A DNA stretch of 64,000 nt from DAIPKP01 sp964545875 (GTDB taxonomy: Bacteria; Synergistota; Synergistia; Synergistales; Aminiphilaceae): the NCBI GenBank assembly GCA_964545875.1, contig CAZJHH010000001.1:1-64000 (forward strand), in the 5' to 3' direction. This document shows, piece after piece, positions 41,364 through 49,849 of this stretch. The position numbers and the translations under genes are program-made. A model generated the notes under the pieces. It saw nothing but the letters and a program-made list of their open reading frames with translations. It was not told the origin of the DNA and did no database searches. Numbering within the stretch: position 1 is the first letter of the stretch; every line of letters starts with the position of its first letter.

Positions 41364-43160
41364 GTGATTGTTCAGCAATACTCGGTGAATCAAAATCCTA
41401 TTCAAACACTCCTGAGCTGGGTGCAATCCGGAGAGGTGGCGATTCCGGAAATTCAGCGCCCCTTCGTATGGGATGCCAGTAAGGTGCGCGATTTGATGGA
41501 TTCCCTCTATCGGGGGTATCCCATCGGGTATCTTATTACATGGAGAAATCCTAATGTGAAGCTCAAGGACGGTTCCATCTCTGCGGGAAAGCGCATCGTT
41601 ATAGATGGGCAGCAGAGGATAACCGCTCTCATGGCAGCTCTGTTGGGAGTACGTATCGTCAATAAGGATTACCGAAAAGATCGGATAACCATCGCCTTTC
41701 ATCCGGTAGAGCGTAAGTTTGAGGTTTCCAATCCAGCGATTCAGAAAGATAAAGCCTGGATACCGGATATTTCTTCTGTTTTTTCCCCGGAATTCAGAAT
41801 GCTGAAAGCCATGGAGGAGTACTGCCTTCGCAACGATATTGAGAATCGGGATGCCATCCACGAAAACTTGGAATCCCTGAAGGGAATTATCAACAATCAT
41901 GTGGGTCTCATCGAGCTTGACGCACATCTCGACATAGAAACAGTCTCAGAAATTTTTATTCGCATCAACTCTACCGGAGCGATTCTTAGCCAGGCGGATT
42001 TTGCCATGTCGAAAATTGCTGTGAATGAAAGCTATGGAGGAAATACGCTCCGTAAGGCCATTGATTATTTTTGCCATCTTGCGGTGAATCCTGATTTTTA
42101 CGATCAGTTGGTGGAGGTGGATAATCCTTTTACGAAAGCGGATTATTTCCAAAAGATGAGCTGGCTCCGGAAGGAAAATGGGGATCTGTACAATCCTTCT
42201 TATACGGATATGCTGCGAGTGGCTTTTATCTCGGAATTTAAGCGGGGGCGTTTACAGGATCTTGTGGCTTTGCTTTCGGGAAGGAATTTCGAAACCCGGG
42301 GATACGAGGAGGATATTGCAGAGAACTCCTTTGCAAAACTTCGTGCCGGTATTTTGAACTATATAAACGAAACGCATTTTAAGCGGCTCCTTATGATCTT
42401 ACGTTCCGCCGGTTTTGTGGATACCGCCATGATAGGCTCGCAAAATTCCATTAACTTCGCCTATGTTCTTTATCTGGCCTTGCGGAATCATTCAGAAAAT
42501 GCTGCACACATTGAATCGTTGGTGCGAAAATGGTTCGTCCTTTCGGTTCTCACGGGACGTTATTCCGGTTCTCCCGAAACCAGGTTTGATACTGATATCC
42601 GGCGTATTCACGATCTTGGTGCCACTACGTATATTCAAAATGTCGTTGATGCGGAACTTTCCGAGACCTTTTGGAAATTCGGCTTGCCTCAGCAGCTGGA
42701 AACGTCTCTTTCTACGAATCCCTCATTTCAGGTCTTTCTGGCAGCTCAGGTTAATTTAAAGGACAAAGGTCTTTTCTCGAAGGATATCACCGTTTACGAT
42801 TTGATTGAACACAAAGGAGATAAGCACCACATTTTCCCTAGAAAATATTTGAAAAACCTTGGGTTTAAACAAAGTCACTATAATCAGGTAGCCAATTACG
42901 TGATGACCCAGAGTGAGATTAATATCGCTATCGGAGCAAAGCCTCCCTCTCAGTATTTCAAAGAGGTTCTTGCTCAGTGTAACGGGGGAGATCTGCGTTA
43001 CGGAGGCATTGTCGATAGAGAACAGCTTCTGGAAAATTTTCATATGAATTGTATCCCCGAGGGGATTGAGGAGATGAGGGAAACGGATTATGATCGGTTC
43101 CTGAAAGACCGTCGTAAGTTAATGGCCCGGAAAATAGAAAAGTATTTTGCCGCCCTATGA
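41364..43160 (+). CDS. DUF262/DUF1524 protein, GmrSD-like modification-dependent nuclease family
   Basis: GTG 41364 with AAAGGAG eight bases upstream is preferred over ATG 41325. 598 residues. The N-terminal DUF262 domain shows IPEIQRPFVWDASKVRDLMD, YPIGYLITW, DGQQR at 81-85 and FIRINSTGAILSQADFAMSK. The C-terminal DUF1524 domain carries the His-Asn-type nuclease motif around His489 (GDKHHIFPRKYL) with TQSEINIAIGAKPPSQYF after it. Members such as GmrSD cut modified foreign DNA using NTP energy. Codons use A/T in third positions more than the flanking genes, suggesting transfer. It is the only intact gene in a wreck of type I restriction fragments, and so is probably a defence gene. Confidence 0.85.
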   Translation: MIVQQYSVNQNPIQTLLSWVQSGEVAIPEIQRPFVWDASKVRDLMDSLYRGYPIGYLITWRNPNVKLKDGSISAGKRIVIDGQQRITALMAALLGVRIVNKDYRKDRITIAFHPVERKFEVSNPAIQKDKAWIPDISSVFSPEFRMLKAMEEYCLRNDIENRDAIHENLESLKGIINNHVGLIELDAHLDIETVSEIFIRINSTGAILSQADFAMSKIAVNESYGGNTLRKAIDYFCHLAVNPDFYDQLVEVDNPFTKADYFQKMSWLRKENGDLYNPSYTDMLRVAFISEFKRGRLQDLVALLSGRNFETRGYEEDIAENSFAKLRAGILNYINETHFKRLLMILRSAGFVDTAMIGSQNSINFAYVLYLALRNHSENAAHIESLVRKWFVLSVLTGRYSGSPETRFDTDIRRIHDLGATTYIQNVVDAELSETFWKFGLPQQLETSLSTNPSFQVFLAAQVNLKDKGLFSKDITVYDLIEHKGDKHHIFPRKYLKNLGFKQSHYNQVANYVMTQSEINIAIGAKPPSQYFKEVLAQCNGGDLRYGGIVDREQLLENFHMNCIPEGIEEMRETDYDRFLKDRRKLMARKIEKYFAAL

Positions 43161-43296
43161 TGATCCACTTCTTGCTACCGTCAGGAAGTCCGGGACGGAA
43201 GCCCCTTTTGGGGAGGGCTTGTGATGACCGCCACACCTGACGAAGGTCCGATTTATCCTGTCAGCCTGGCCCGATAAATGACTTTTTAAATGCATT

Positions 43297-43445
43297 GTGT
43301 TTCGATCCCTCAGCAGGCTATGTAGCACATTAGCTGAGCGGCTTGAAGAGAGTTTGGCTGCTGTAAAACGTAATATTCAAAAACTGAAACGGCAAAACCG
43401 CATTCGCTGGATCGGTTCCAAAAAACCGGTCATTGAGAGGCGATT
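43297..43445 (+). pseudogene. Winged-helix tail of an AlbA_2/RecG-like protein (fragment 2)
   Basis: The frame reads STLAERLEESLAAVKRNIQK and LKRQNRIRWIGSKKP, the same winged-helix C-terminus type as fragment 1 at 40523 but a different sequence. After KKP one base appears lost (CCGGTCAT for CCGGGTCAT) and the expected Trp codon reads TGA. The tail ends on the ATG of the next HsdR remnant, as in intact type I loci. Confidence 0.65.
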
Positions 43446-43447
43446 GA

Positions 43448-43576
43448 ATGCCCCCTTCACCCTATACCGAAAATACCCTCATTCAGCGGACCACCGCAGA
43501 GTACCTGGAGGCAGCAGGAGTTGGCGATGGGAGCGCGCTGTGGAGAGGACAGCGAGCTAAAGGCAGAGGTGCGTGA
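43448..43576 (+). pseudogene. HsdR N-terminal remnant (42 residues)
   Basis: ATG 43448 opens MPPSPYTENTLIQRTTAEYL, then EAAGVGDGSALWRGQ and a stop at 43574-43576. The first twenty residues match the start of type I restriction R subunits (TEDTL-x-Q-x-TAEYLE type). The remainder is lost or scrambled. It complements, but does not join, the internal HsdR fragment at 40684. Confidence 0.65.
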
Positions 43577-43684
43577 AAAAACCGAAGCGGTTTTCGTCCA
43601 TGTATTTCGGGCGTACCCCACGGTGCCGTCACCCTATTACGCGAGCATGGCGTCCTAGAAAAATAAGGGAAGGATGTTGAATCG

Positions 43685-44200
43685 ATGAAAAAAGGATTGT
43701 TGGTAATCGACCTGCAAAATGACTATTTCCCCGGCGGTAATTTCCCTCTCTGGAATACCGAGGCAACCCTCGAGAATGTTCTCGATGCCATGGAAAGAGC
43801 CAAGGCAAAGGCCATTCCGATTATTCACGTGCAACACGTGGCGGATCCGAAAAAGGGAAAAGCTCCCTTTTTCAATCAGGGTACCGAGGGTGCGGAAATT
43901 CATTCCCGGGTTATCGAAGCTGCTCCGGAGGCTCCCGTGGTGGTGAAGGGCTTTGCGGATGGTTTTGTGGGAACGAATCTTGAGGAAACCCTTTCGAATC
44001 TTGGGATAACGGATTTATACGTATGCGGCATGATGACGCATAATTGCGTTACTCATACCGCAATCTCAAAGTCCGCAGAAAAATATAACGTTTCCATTCT
44101 CGGAGATTGCTGCACCACCGTAGATGAAATGATTCATAAGATGGCCTTGAGTGCCGTATCCACCAGGCTTCCAGTGGTAAATTCCAAAACCGTCCTGTGA
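43685..44200 (+). CDS. Isochorismatase-family cysteine hydrolase
   Basis: 171 residues; ATG 43685 with AAGGGAAGG upstream. The catalytic triad of the family is present: Asp9 in LLVIDLQNDYFPGG, Lys88 in VVVKGFADGF and Cys121 in CGMMTHNCVTHTA. Relatives include nicotinamidases and other amide hydrolases; the close match to small stand-alone cysteine hydrolases does not fix the substrate. It is intact inside an otherwise decayed region and lies 54 bases before the VOC gene in the same direction. Confidence 0.88.
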   Translation: MKKGLLVIDLQNDYFPGGNFPLWNTEATLENVLDAMERAKAKAIPIIHVQHVADPKKGKAPFFNQGTEGAEIHSRVIEAAPEAPVVVKGFADGFVGTNLEETLSNLGITDLYVCGMMTHNCVTHTAISKSAEKYNVSILGDCCTTVDEMIHKMALSAVSTRLPVVNSKTVL

Positions 44201-44254
44201 GGACGGACACGGGGTTTATGTATAGAGAGCTTGATATTCAAAGGAGCCTGAAAG

Positions 44255-44614
44255 ATGAGGGTTTACAAGAGCCTTACGAGAATTTTTATTGCCCCTGCGG
44301 AAATGGATGTTTCCATCGCTTTTTATGAGGAGCTTTTCGGAGAAAAATGCGGTATGAGGTTTGCGTATTCCGAGAAGGGGCTCGAACTCGCCATGGTGGG
44401 TTCCTTCTTGTTGATTTCCGGTTCCCCGGATAAGCTGGAGCCCTTTAGGGAGACAAAGGTGACATTCCTGGTGGATTCTGTGGACGCTTTTATGGAGTAT
44501 CTTGAGAAAAAAGGAGCTATCCTGCTGGAATATCCCAAGGCTGTGCCCACGGGAAAAAACATGCGTGTTAAACACCCGGACGGGTTTGTGGCGGAGTATG
44601 TGGAACATAAATGA
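44255..44614 (+). CDS. VOC (glyoxalase/bleomycin-resistance fold) protein
   Basis: 119 residues; ATG 44255 after AAAGGAGC. It has the paired beta-alpha-beta-beta-beta pattern of VOC proteins (MDVSIAFYEELFGEKCGMRF, VTFLVDSVDAFMEYLEKKGA, HPDGFVAEYVEH), with a Glu and His near expected metal positions in the second half. The function may be resistance or isomerisation; it cannot be set from sequence. Its last 49 codons plus downstream bases are duplicated at 41049. Confidence 0.8.
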   Translation: MRVYKSLTRIFIAPAEMDVSIAFYEELFGEKCGMRFAYSEKGLELAMVGSFLLISGSPDKLEPFRETKVTFLVDSVDAFMEYLEKKGAILLEYPKAVPTGKNMRVKHPDGFVAEYVEHK

Positions 44615-44657
44615 AGAAATGGTGAGATTGCTGCTGTTGTCAGGGAGATTTTTGTAG
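44468..44657 (+). repeat. Direct repeat, copy 2 (3' end of the VOC gene)
   Basis: Source copy of the duplication at 41049-41241. Homology starts at CTGGTGGATTCTGTGGACGC and ends about 45 bases past the VOC stop at GGAGATTTTTGTAG. Confidence 0.9.
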
Positions 44658-44696
44658 AGTTCCTGTCCGTTAGGTTTTATGCGACTGATTCTGCAG

Positions 44697-44759
44697 ATCG
44701 CAATCCTGGAAGAGGGCATTATAGGCTGGCTCCACGAGAAGGCCGAGGGATCGATGTAG
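44697..44759 (+). pseudogene. Remnant of a second CoA-disulfide reductase 3' end
   Basis: CAGATCGCAATCCTGGAAGA and following codons read QIAILEEGIIGWLHEKAEG, against KIAILEGGIIGWPYEKEKG at the end of the intact gene (39672-39728). As there, a REP palindrome follows the stop at once. Nothing else of the gene remains. Confidence 0.8.
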
Positions 44760-44789
44760 GGGCGATTCATGAATCGCCCCTACATCGAT
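44750..44789. repeat. REP-type palindrome, copy 3 (40-bp perfect)
   Basis: The core GTAGGGGCGATTCA/TGAATCGCCCCTAC equals copy 2 and is extended by ATCGAT on both sides to a perfect 40-base palindrome. Confidence 0.9.
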
Positions 44790-44804
44790 GTGTCCAATTT
44801 TTTT

Positions 44805-44846
44805 GCCTCCCCGCGCAAAATTGCGGGGGGGGCATTTTCTTTTTCT
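44805..44846 (+). terminator. Terminator at the right edge of the accessory region
   Basis: GCCTCCCCGC and GCGGGGGGGGC arms with loop GCAAAATT, then a T-rich run. It would end transcription of the VOC gene. Confidence 0.75.
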
Positions 44847-44949
44847 TTCAAGATTGCTCTGCCGTGCTATACTCTTAACCAAATAGTGCTCTTTTTTGAG
44901 GGCATGGAACAGATGTCCTTTTGAAAAAATCGCGATATTCCGAGAGGGG

Positions 44950-47796
44950 ATGAGAGATGTGTGCCGCTACCGTGACGGTTTGGGTGAACAAAAAAGCGGG
45001 ATTCTTTTTTTTCTGCCTTTTCTGATATTCTTCCTCTTTTTGTTTTTCTCTGGTTCCGCTATCGCCGCTCCGCCTCCGGAGGTGCTTTTTAAGGTAGGCC
45101 AGGCGGTGATGAACTGGGACGGCCTTACCCCCGCAGACCTCTACGGTTCGGTGAAGGAGGCGAATCCGGATCTTTCCGCCATCGAATCCCTGGAGATTCT
45201 GGATAGGGTTCTGAAGGCGGGAGAACTTCCGTCGCTTCTGGGATATGCCCGAAGCATGGAAGCCCGGCGCGAAGCCGCCCGGAATGCGGTAACAAAGGCC
45301 CTTTCGGAGAGCCGCAACAAGGTTTTTGCGACATATGTGCAGGAACATCCCGAGAAGGCCCGGAGCCTTTACGGCGTGGCGGAGGAGGTTCAAGGCCTTT
45401 GGAAAGAGGCGTTTCTGAGCGCTCTCGGAGCTTCCGGAACCGAACTTTTGCCGGAAGATTTCGGGGTGACCCTTCTTTCTCAGCGAGGCGAGGAGGCTCT
45501 TTTTTCTCCGGAAACCTTCCTGCCACTGGATCTTTCGGGAAACTTCGGATCTCCCGTGAAAGAAGATGCCCTGGCGAAAGAGCTCGCCCTACGGGAGCCC
45601 ATGGCCCGAACTCGAGATCTCGCTACCCGGGAGGGCGTTTACGAGATACTTTTCGATGAAGAGGGAAATCTCCGTAATCCGAATTCTCTCAACCTTGAGG
45701 ATCCCGAAGCTTTGGTCAGGGAAGCCTCCCCGGATCTCTTTGGAGATCCTTCGAAGCTCGAGAAGCCCACGCTTTCGGCGGATCTTCAGATTTCCGAAAA
45801 ACCCGCCTTCGAGGAGCCTTTCGGAGAAAAACCCTCCCTTTCGCTCTCGGAAGACGCTCCTTTCTCCTCCGAGATTCCGGATCTTTCGGCGGATCTTCAG
45901 ATTTCCGAAAAACCCGCCTTCGAGGAGCCTTTCGGAGAAAAACCCTCCCTTTCGCTCTCGGAAGACGCTCCTTTCTCCTCCGAGATTCCGGATCTTTCGG
46001 CGGAGCTCGAGGGGCTTGCAGAAACCTTGCAGCCCGGCGAAGTCCTTCAGATCGCCGCTCGCGTATCCGGAGGGGCTCCTCCCTACCGCTACGCCTGGAG
46101 CGAAAATCTTCAGGCCAGCGGGGGTAACGCCCGATACGAGGCGGAGGCCCCCGGAAAGGATATGATTTCCCTTACCGTGCTGGACAGCCGGGGAAAGACC
46201 TTGGAAATCCGCAAAAGCCTCAGGGTGGTGCCTTTGGAGGTACGAGTGGAGATGCTGGGGATTTTTGCTCCCCAGGGGAGCCCGTATCAAAAGGGTGCCG
46301 AGAATATCATGGCGGGGGACCGGGTACATCTCAAGGGTATCGCCAGCCGCCGGTATCCGGGAATGCAATACCGCTGGAAAGCCGAGGGGGGAGTGCTCTT
46401 CGAAGGGCGCACCGCCGGAGAGACCGTCTCGCTCTACCGCAACGACGAGGGAAGCGCCGCCATTACCCTGGAAATTCTTTCTCCCAGAGGAGCCCTGCTG
46501 GGAGAGGGAAGCTACGTTTTTCACGTGAAACAAGTGCGGGATCCCCAACGGGCGAAAGAGCTTCTGGAACAATCTCGAGAGGCCTGGAAAAGCCGGGATT
46601 ATTCCCGGGCTCTCTCCCTGATTCTTCAGGCGGAGCGGTTGGATCCTGAAAATGAGGAAATCCGGAAGACCCGGGAAAAGGCGGAGCAGTATCAGGAGGG
46701 ACAGAAGCGGGCCCTGGAACTTCGCAGGAAGGCGGAAGAGCAGATTCGGGAGGGTAAGCTCGAAGAAGCTCTGGCATCCTATCGGGAGAGCCTGAACTAT
46801 GCGGAGGATCCCGAAACCCGTCGGCGCCTGGAAGCGCTGCGGGAGTTCGCCGCCAAGTACCGCAAGGCCCAGGATCTGTGGGAGCAGGCTGCAAGCCTCC
46901 AGGAGCACGGGTATTACGAAGAGGCTCTGGAAAAGTATCGGGAAGGACTTGCTCTCTACGGAGATCCCCGCATAGAAAAACATGCCCGTATGCTGGAAGA
47001 CTATGCGGAAAAGGCGGAGGCCCTGGAACGCCGGAAAATCGAAAAGGCCCGGCAGCTCTGGAAAGAGGGAGCGGAGCTCCAGAAGCAGAAACGCTACGAA
47101 GAGGCTTTGGAAAAGTACCGCCAGGGGCTGGAATACTATGAAGATCCCCGAATGGAAGAGCATGCGGCGCAGCTGGAGGCGTATCTTCACGGAAAAGAGA
47201 AACCCTCCCGCCCCGATCCGGAGGAAATTCCTTCCCCCTCTCCGGAGCCTACCGGAAATCCTCGGCCCTCTCCTTCTCCGGAGCCCACGGAACCTCCCCG
47301 GCCCTCTCCCACCCTGGCGCCTCTGCCGGAGCCTACGGAAACCCCTCTGGAGGGAGTTCCGGAGGTTGTGACGGAGGAAGGTCTTTCGGATGCCGGGAAA
47401 TGCGGCCTTGCCTGGGAGGAAGTACATGCCTTCGGCCTGGTCTTCGAGGTACCTCAAAGCTGGAATTTTCACGAAGGAAGCTGGCACACCGGTAATGCCG
47501 AGAATCCCCGTGCGGTGGTGGGGGTGGTTCGGGAAACCCGGGAAGAGGCCCGGGGATACCTGGGTTTTATGAACCCCCAGGAAAGCCGCACCGTAACTCT
47601 TGCGGGGCACTCCGTAACGCTTCATATCTCCCGAGAGAAGAACGAGGCGGGGGAGGAAGAAAAAACTCTTGCCCTGGGGTTTCTGGACGATCCCTCTTCG
47701 GAGGAGCACGTCTTTCAGATAGGGTACGCCCTTCCCCCAGAGGAGGAGTATCACTGCGTGGCGGAACGATTCTTGCAGTCCTTCCGGTTTGAATAG
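44950..47796 (+). CDS. Exported multidomain protein: low-complexity repeats, PKD-like part, TPR-like repeats, PsbP-like tail
   Basis: The frame is open from 44896; ATG 44950 is chosen for GAGAGGGG upstream, though spacing is tight. A hydrophobic export signal (FFLPFLIFFLFLFF) is followed by helical sequence, then two identical 37-residue units (starting LSADLQISEKPAFEEPFGEK) from perfect 111-base duplication at 45772-45993. Next come an Ig/PKD-like stretch (GGAPPYRYAWSENLQASGGN), four TPR-like units (for example YYEEALEKYREGLALYGDPR), a Pro-rich linker (PSPSPEPTEPPRPSP) and a C-terminal PsbP/DUF1795-like domain (HAFGLVFEVPQSWNFHEG). The same modules occur in the protein at 7393 in a different order. 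A surface-structure role is likely; no enzyme motif is seen. Confidence 0.75.
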   Translation: MRDVCRYRDGLGEQKSGILFFLPFLIFFLFLFFSGSAIAAPPPEVLFKVGQAVMNWDGLTPADLYGSVKEANPDLSAIESLEILDRVLKAGELPSLLGYARSMEARREAARNAVTKALSESRNKVFATYVQEHPEKARSLYGVAEEVQGLWKEAFLSALGASGTELLPEDFGVTLLSQRGEEALFSPETFLPLDLSGNFGSPVKEDALAKELALREPMARTRDLATREGVYEILFDEEGNLRNPNSLNLEDPEALVREASPDLFGDPSKLEKPTLSADLQISEKPAFEEPFGEKPSLSLSEDAPFSSEIPDLSADLQISEKPAFEEPFGEKPSLSLSEDAPFSSEIPDLSAELEGLAETLQPGEVLQIAARVSGGAPPYRYAWSENLQASGGNARYEAEAPGKDMISLTVLDSRGKTLEIRKSLRVVPLEVRVEMLGIFAPQGSPYQKGAENIMAGDRVHLKGIASRRYPGMQYRWKAEGGVLFEGRTAGETVSLYRNDEGSAAITLEILSPRGALLGEGSYVFHVKQVRDPQRAKELLEQSREAWKSRDYSRALSLILQAERLDPENEEIRKTREKAEQYQEGQKRALELRRKAEEQIREGKLEEALASYRESLNYAEDPETRRRLEALREFAAKYRKAQDLWEQAASLQEHGYYEEALEKYREGLALYGDPRIEKHARMLEDYAEKAEALERRKIEKARQLWKEGAELQKQKRYEEALEKYRQGLEYYEDPRMEEHAAQLEAYLHGKEKPSRPDPEEIPSPSPEPTGNPRPSPSPEPTEPPRPSPTLAPLPEPTETPLEGVPEVVTEEGLSDAGKCGLAWEEVHAFGLVFEVPQSWNFHEGSWHTGNAENPRAVVGVVRETREEARGYLGFMNPQESRTVTLAGHSVTLHISREKNEAGEEEKTLALGFLDDPSSEEHVFQIGYALPPEEEYHCVAERFLQSFRFE
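45772..45993 (+). repeat. Perfect tandem duplication, 2 x 111 bp, in frame
   Basis: 45772-45882 and 45883-45993 are identical and a third copy begins (CTTTCGGCGGA at 45994). Each unit encodes 37 residues, so unit number can change without breaking the frame. Confidence 0.9.
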
Positions 47797-47898
47797 ATCT
47801 GGGCACGTCGAAAAGACCGTTCTACGACACCGTGATGTGGCGTGCTTCTTTCTCCGGATCGGAAAGAGAAAGGGAAACCGGGGCAAGGTGTGGAAAAT

Positions 47899-48447
47899 AT
47901 GAAGGAAAAGCAGGGAATTCTCTACATTCTTTCGGGGCTGCCGGGATGTGGCAAAAGCACCCTGGCCCGGAAGATGGCCTGGCATTTCAATGCCTTTCAT
48001 CTGCGGATCGACACCATCGAACAGGGGCTTCGGGATCTCTGTGCCTGCCGGGTGCAGGGCGAAGGATATCGGCTCTCCTACAGGATCGCCCGGGAAAACC
48101 TGGAGCTTGGCCTGAAGGTCATCGCAGATTCGGTAAATCCCTGGGAGCTTACCCGGAAAGAGTGGCGGCAATGCGCCGCCATGGCTGGGGCTGCATACGT
48201 GGATATCGAAATTCTTTGCAGCGACAGGCTGGAACATCGCCGGAGGATAGAAACCAGATCGAGTGAAGTTTCGGGACTGGTATTGCCCTCATGGGAAGAT
48301 GTTCTTGCCCGGGAATATCATCCTTGGAAAACCGAACGGATACGACTCGATACCGCAGGTAAAACGCCGCTTCAATCCTTTGAGGAACTGGTGGAAAGCA
48401 TGGCCGCACGCACCCTTGTCGGGAAAGCGCTTCGGAGTGATTGCTGA
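47899..48447 (+). CDS. P-loop NTPase/kinase (AAA_33, predicted small-molecule kinase)
   Basis: ATG 47899 with AAGGTG upstream; the frame is open from 47842. 182 residues. Walker A is GLPGCGKST at 13-21, followed by RIDTIEQGLR, which fits the acidic residue after strand 2 in zeta-toxin/gluconate-kinase-like NTPases. A late LAREYHPWKTERIRLDTAG resembles the lid and C-terminal strand. The family phosphorylates small metabolites or, rarely, nucleotide sugars. The target here is unknown. It faces the PucR gene tail to tail with a hairpin between. Confidence 0.75.
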   Translation: MKEKQGILYILSGLPGCGKSTLARKMAWHFNAFHLRIDTIEQGLRDLCACRVQGEGYRLSYRIARENLELGLKVIADSVNPWELTRKEWRQCAAMAGAAYVDIEILCSDRLEHRRRIETRSSEVSGLVLPSWEDVLAREYHPWKTERIRLDTAGKTPLQSFEELVESMAARTLVGKALRSDC

Positions 48448-48511
48448 TTTTTTCTGAAAAATCGGTGCCGTTCTGCGCTTTAAGCATGGCCGGAGAAAAG
48501 AGCAAGTTTTC

Positions 48512-48545
48512 AAAGGCCTCGGAGAGCATGCTCTTCGGGGCCTTT
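48512..48545. terminator. Shared hairpin between the kinase and pucR stops
   Basis: AAAGGCCTCGGAGAGC and GCTCTTCGGGGCCTTT pair with two G-U type mismatches around AT. It sits between convergent genes and overlaps the stop of the minus-strand gene. Confidence 0.6.
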
Positions 48546-49782
48546 ATCGAATGAGATCCATATCCGCGATGTCCATGATCAGATGCCCCGCGTAGAGCTC
48601 CATCCGGGTTTTAGGATCGGAAAGATCCCTCCCGAGAATCTCCGAAATTCTTTTGAGGCGGTAGATCAGGGTTTGGCGATGAATTACGAGAATGTCCGCG
48701 GTTTCCTGCTGGCTTCCCCTTTCAAGGTATACCCTCAGGGTTCGGCAGAGATCTCCTCCAAATTTCGCATCGTACTCGAAGAGGGGACGCACGGTTTCCT
48801 CCACGTAATCCCGGAGGATGCTCTTGTTCTTTATGTGGCAGAGAAGCTTGTAGAGCCCCAGGTTTTCATAGCGCACCACCTGGGTGCTCGACGAAAGAGA
48901 CTGCCCGATCTCCAGGGCAAGAACCGCCTGGTAATAGCTATCTTTGAACTCCTGCCAGTTTTTCGTGGCCTTTCCTATGCCTACGCAAAACGTGCCCCTT
49001 TCCATGCCGCCGTTGAGTGTATTGCCCACATTCCGGAAAAAGGAATCCTCCTCCTCCTTGGAGCACTCGCTGAAATACATGAGCACCACCTGATTTCCCC
49101 GGATCCGGCTGTGCATGTTCTTGGGAGCGAAGGGGTGAGAGACGATAAGTTCCCGTATCTTCTGAAGCGAATGAGGGAAATGCCCTTTTTCCTCTCCGAG
49201 ATAGGGAGAGCAATCCACCACGGCGACCTTGCAGGAGGAAAAAATCTCCAGCCCCACCATGCCCGACCGGGCCAGAATCTCGTTGTAGGAATAAAAGTTG
49301 CCGTCCAGAAGATCGTCGAAAAACTCTTCCAGAATGCCGGATCTCCAGCTTTCCAGGGCCCGAGAGGGAAAGGACGCGGAAAACCCCATACCTCTCACGG
49401 AATCCTTGGTAAGAAAGTCCAGAATGGCCTTGGTCACCTTGCCGAAGGTTATTTTCGGCTTGAGGTGGATGATGGGAAAGTCCAGCTCGTTCGCCTGATC
49501 GATCATTTTCGGAGGAATGGTTGTAATGTAGTATCCCGGCTGAATGGCGATACCCGCCAGCTTTTTTTCGTCCAGCCTCTTCACCAGATCCACCACCAGG
49601 GGCGACTCTTCCGTAAGCCCGTATCCCGTGGAGATCAGAAGTTCTCCCGGCTGGAGCTGCTCCAGGGAATCGAGAATTTCCATCATGTTAACCCATGTAA
49701 CCTCCCGATCCATGCCTCTCTTTCCCGCCACCACTTCAGACCCCTGAAAGACCTCCAGTCCGAGAAGATGAAAGAGTTTCAT
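48544..49782 (-). CDS. PucR-family transcriptional regulator
   Basis: ATG 49782 follows AAGGAGGGAG; the longer frame to 49800 is unlikely. 412 residues. The N-terminal PucR domain (FHLLGLEVFQGSEVVAGKRG, LQPGELLISTGYGL) leads through a GGDEF-like middle part to the C-terminal PucR helix-turn-helix (ETADILVIHRQTLIYRLKRI). PucR proteins respond to purine or amino acid metabolites and often activate a neighbouring catabolic operon. It is divergent from yfcC with promoters on both sides of a 182-base gap, so it most likely controls that operon and itself. Confidence 0.88.
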   Translation of the reverse strand: MKLFHLLGLEVFQGSEVVAGKRGMDREVTWVNMMEILDSLEQLQPGELLISTGYGLTEESPLVVDLVKRLDEKKLAGIAIQPGYYITTIPPKMIDQANELDFPIIHLKPKITFGKVTKAILDFLTKDSVRGMGFSASFPSRALESWRSGILEEFFDDLLDGNFYSYNEILARSGMVGLEIFSSCKVAVVDCSPYLGEEKGHFPHSLQKIRELIVSHPFAPKNMHSRIRGNQVVLMYFSECSKEEEDSFFRNVGNTLNGGMERGTFCVGIGKATKNWQEFKDSYYQAVLALEIGQSLSSSTQVVRYENLGLYKLLCHIKNKSILRDYVEETVRPLFEYDAKFGGDLCRTLRVYLERGSQQETADILVIHRQTLIYRLKRISEILGRDLSDPKTRMELYAGHLIMDIADMDLIR

Positions 49783-49849
49783 CCTGCTCCCTCCTTGCAT
49801 TGTACAAGCGCGGCATCGCTGCAGAGTGCCGCAATTTCATACATGCCCT

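Noticed and set aside
43551..43659. Protein-like frame (ELKAEVREKTEAVFVHVFRA) after the HsdR remnant
   Set aside because: Short, with no start or recognised relative. It may be another scrambled fragment but cannot be supported.
45772..45993. CRISPR-like repeat
   Set aside because: The two 111-base units are adjacent, identical and in frame within a coding region, with no spacers. No other array-like pattern was seen in the window.
45589..48237. 882-codon minus-strand frame
   Set aside because: It lies opposite the exported TPR-like protein and the P-loop kinase, with no start signal and no motifs.
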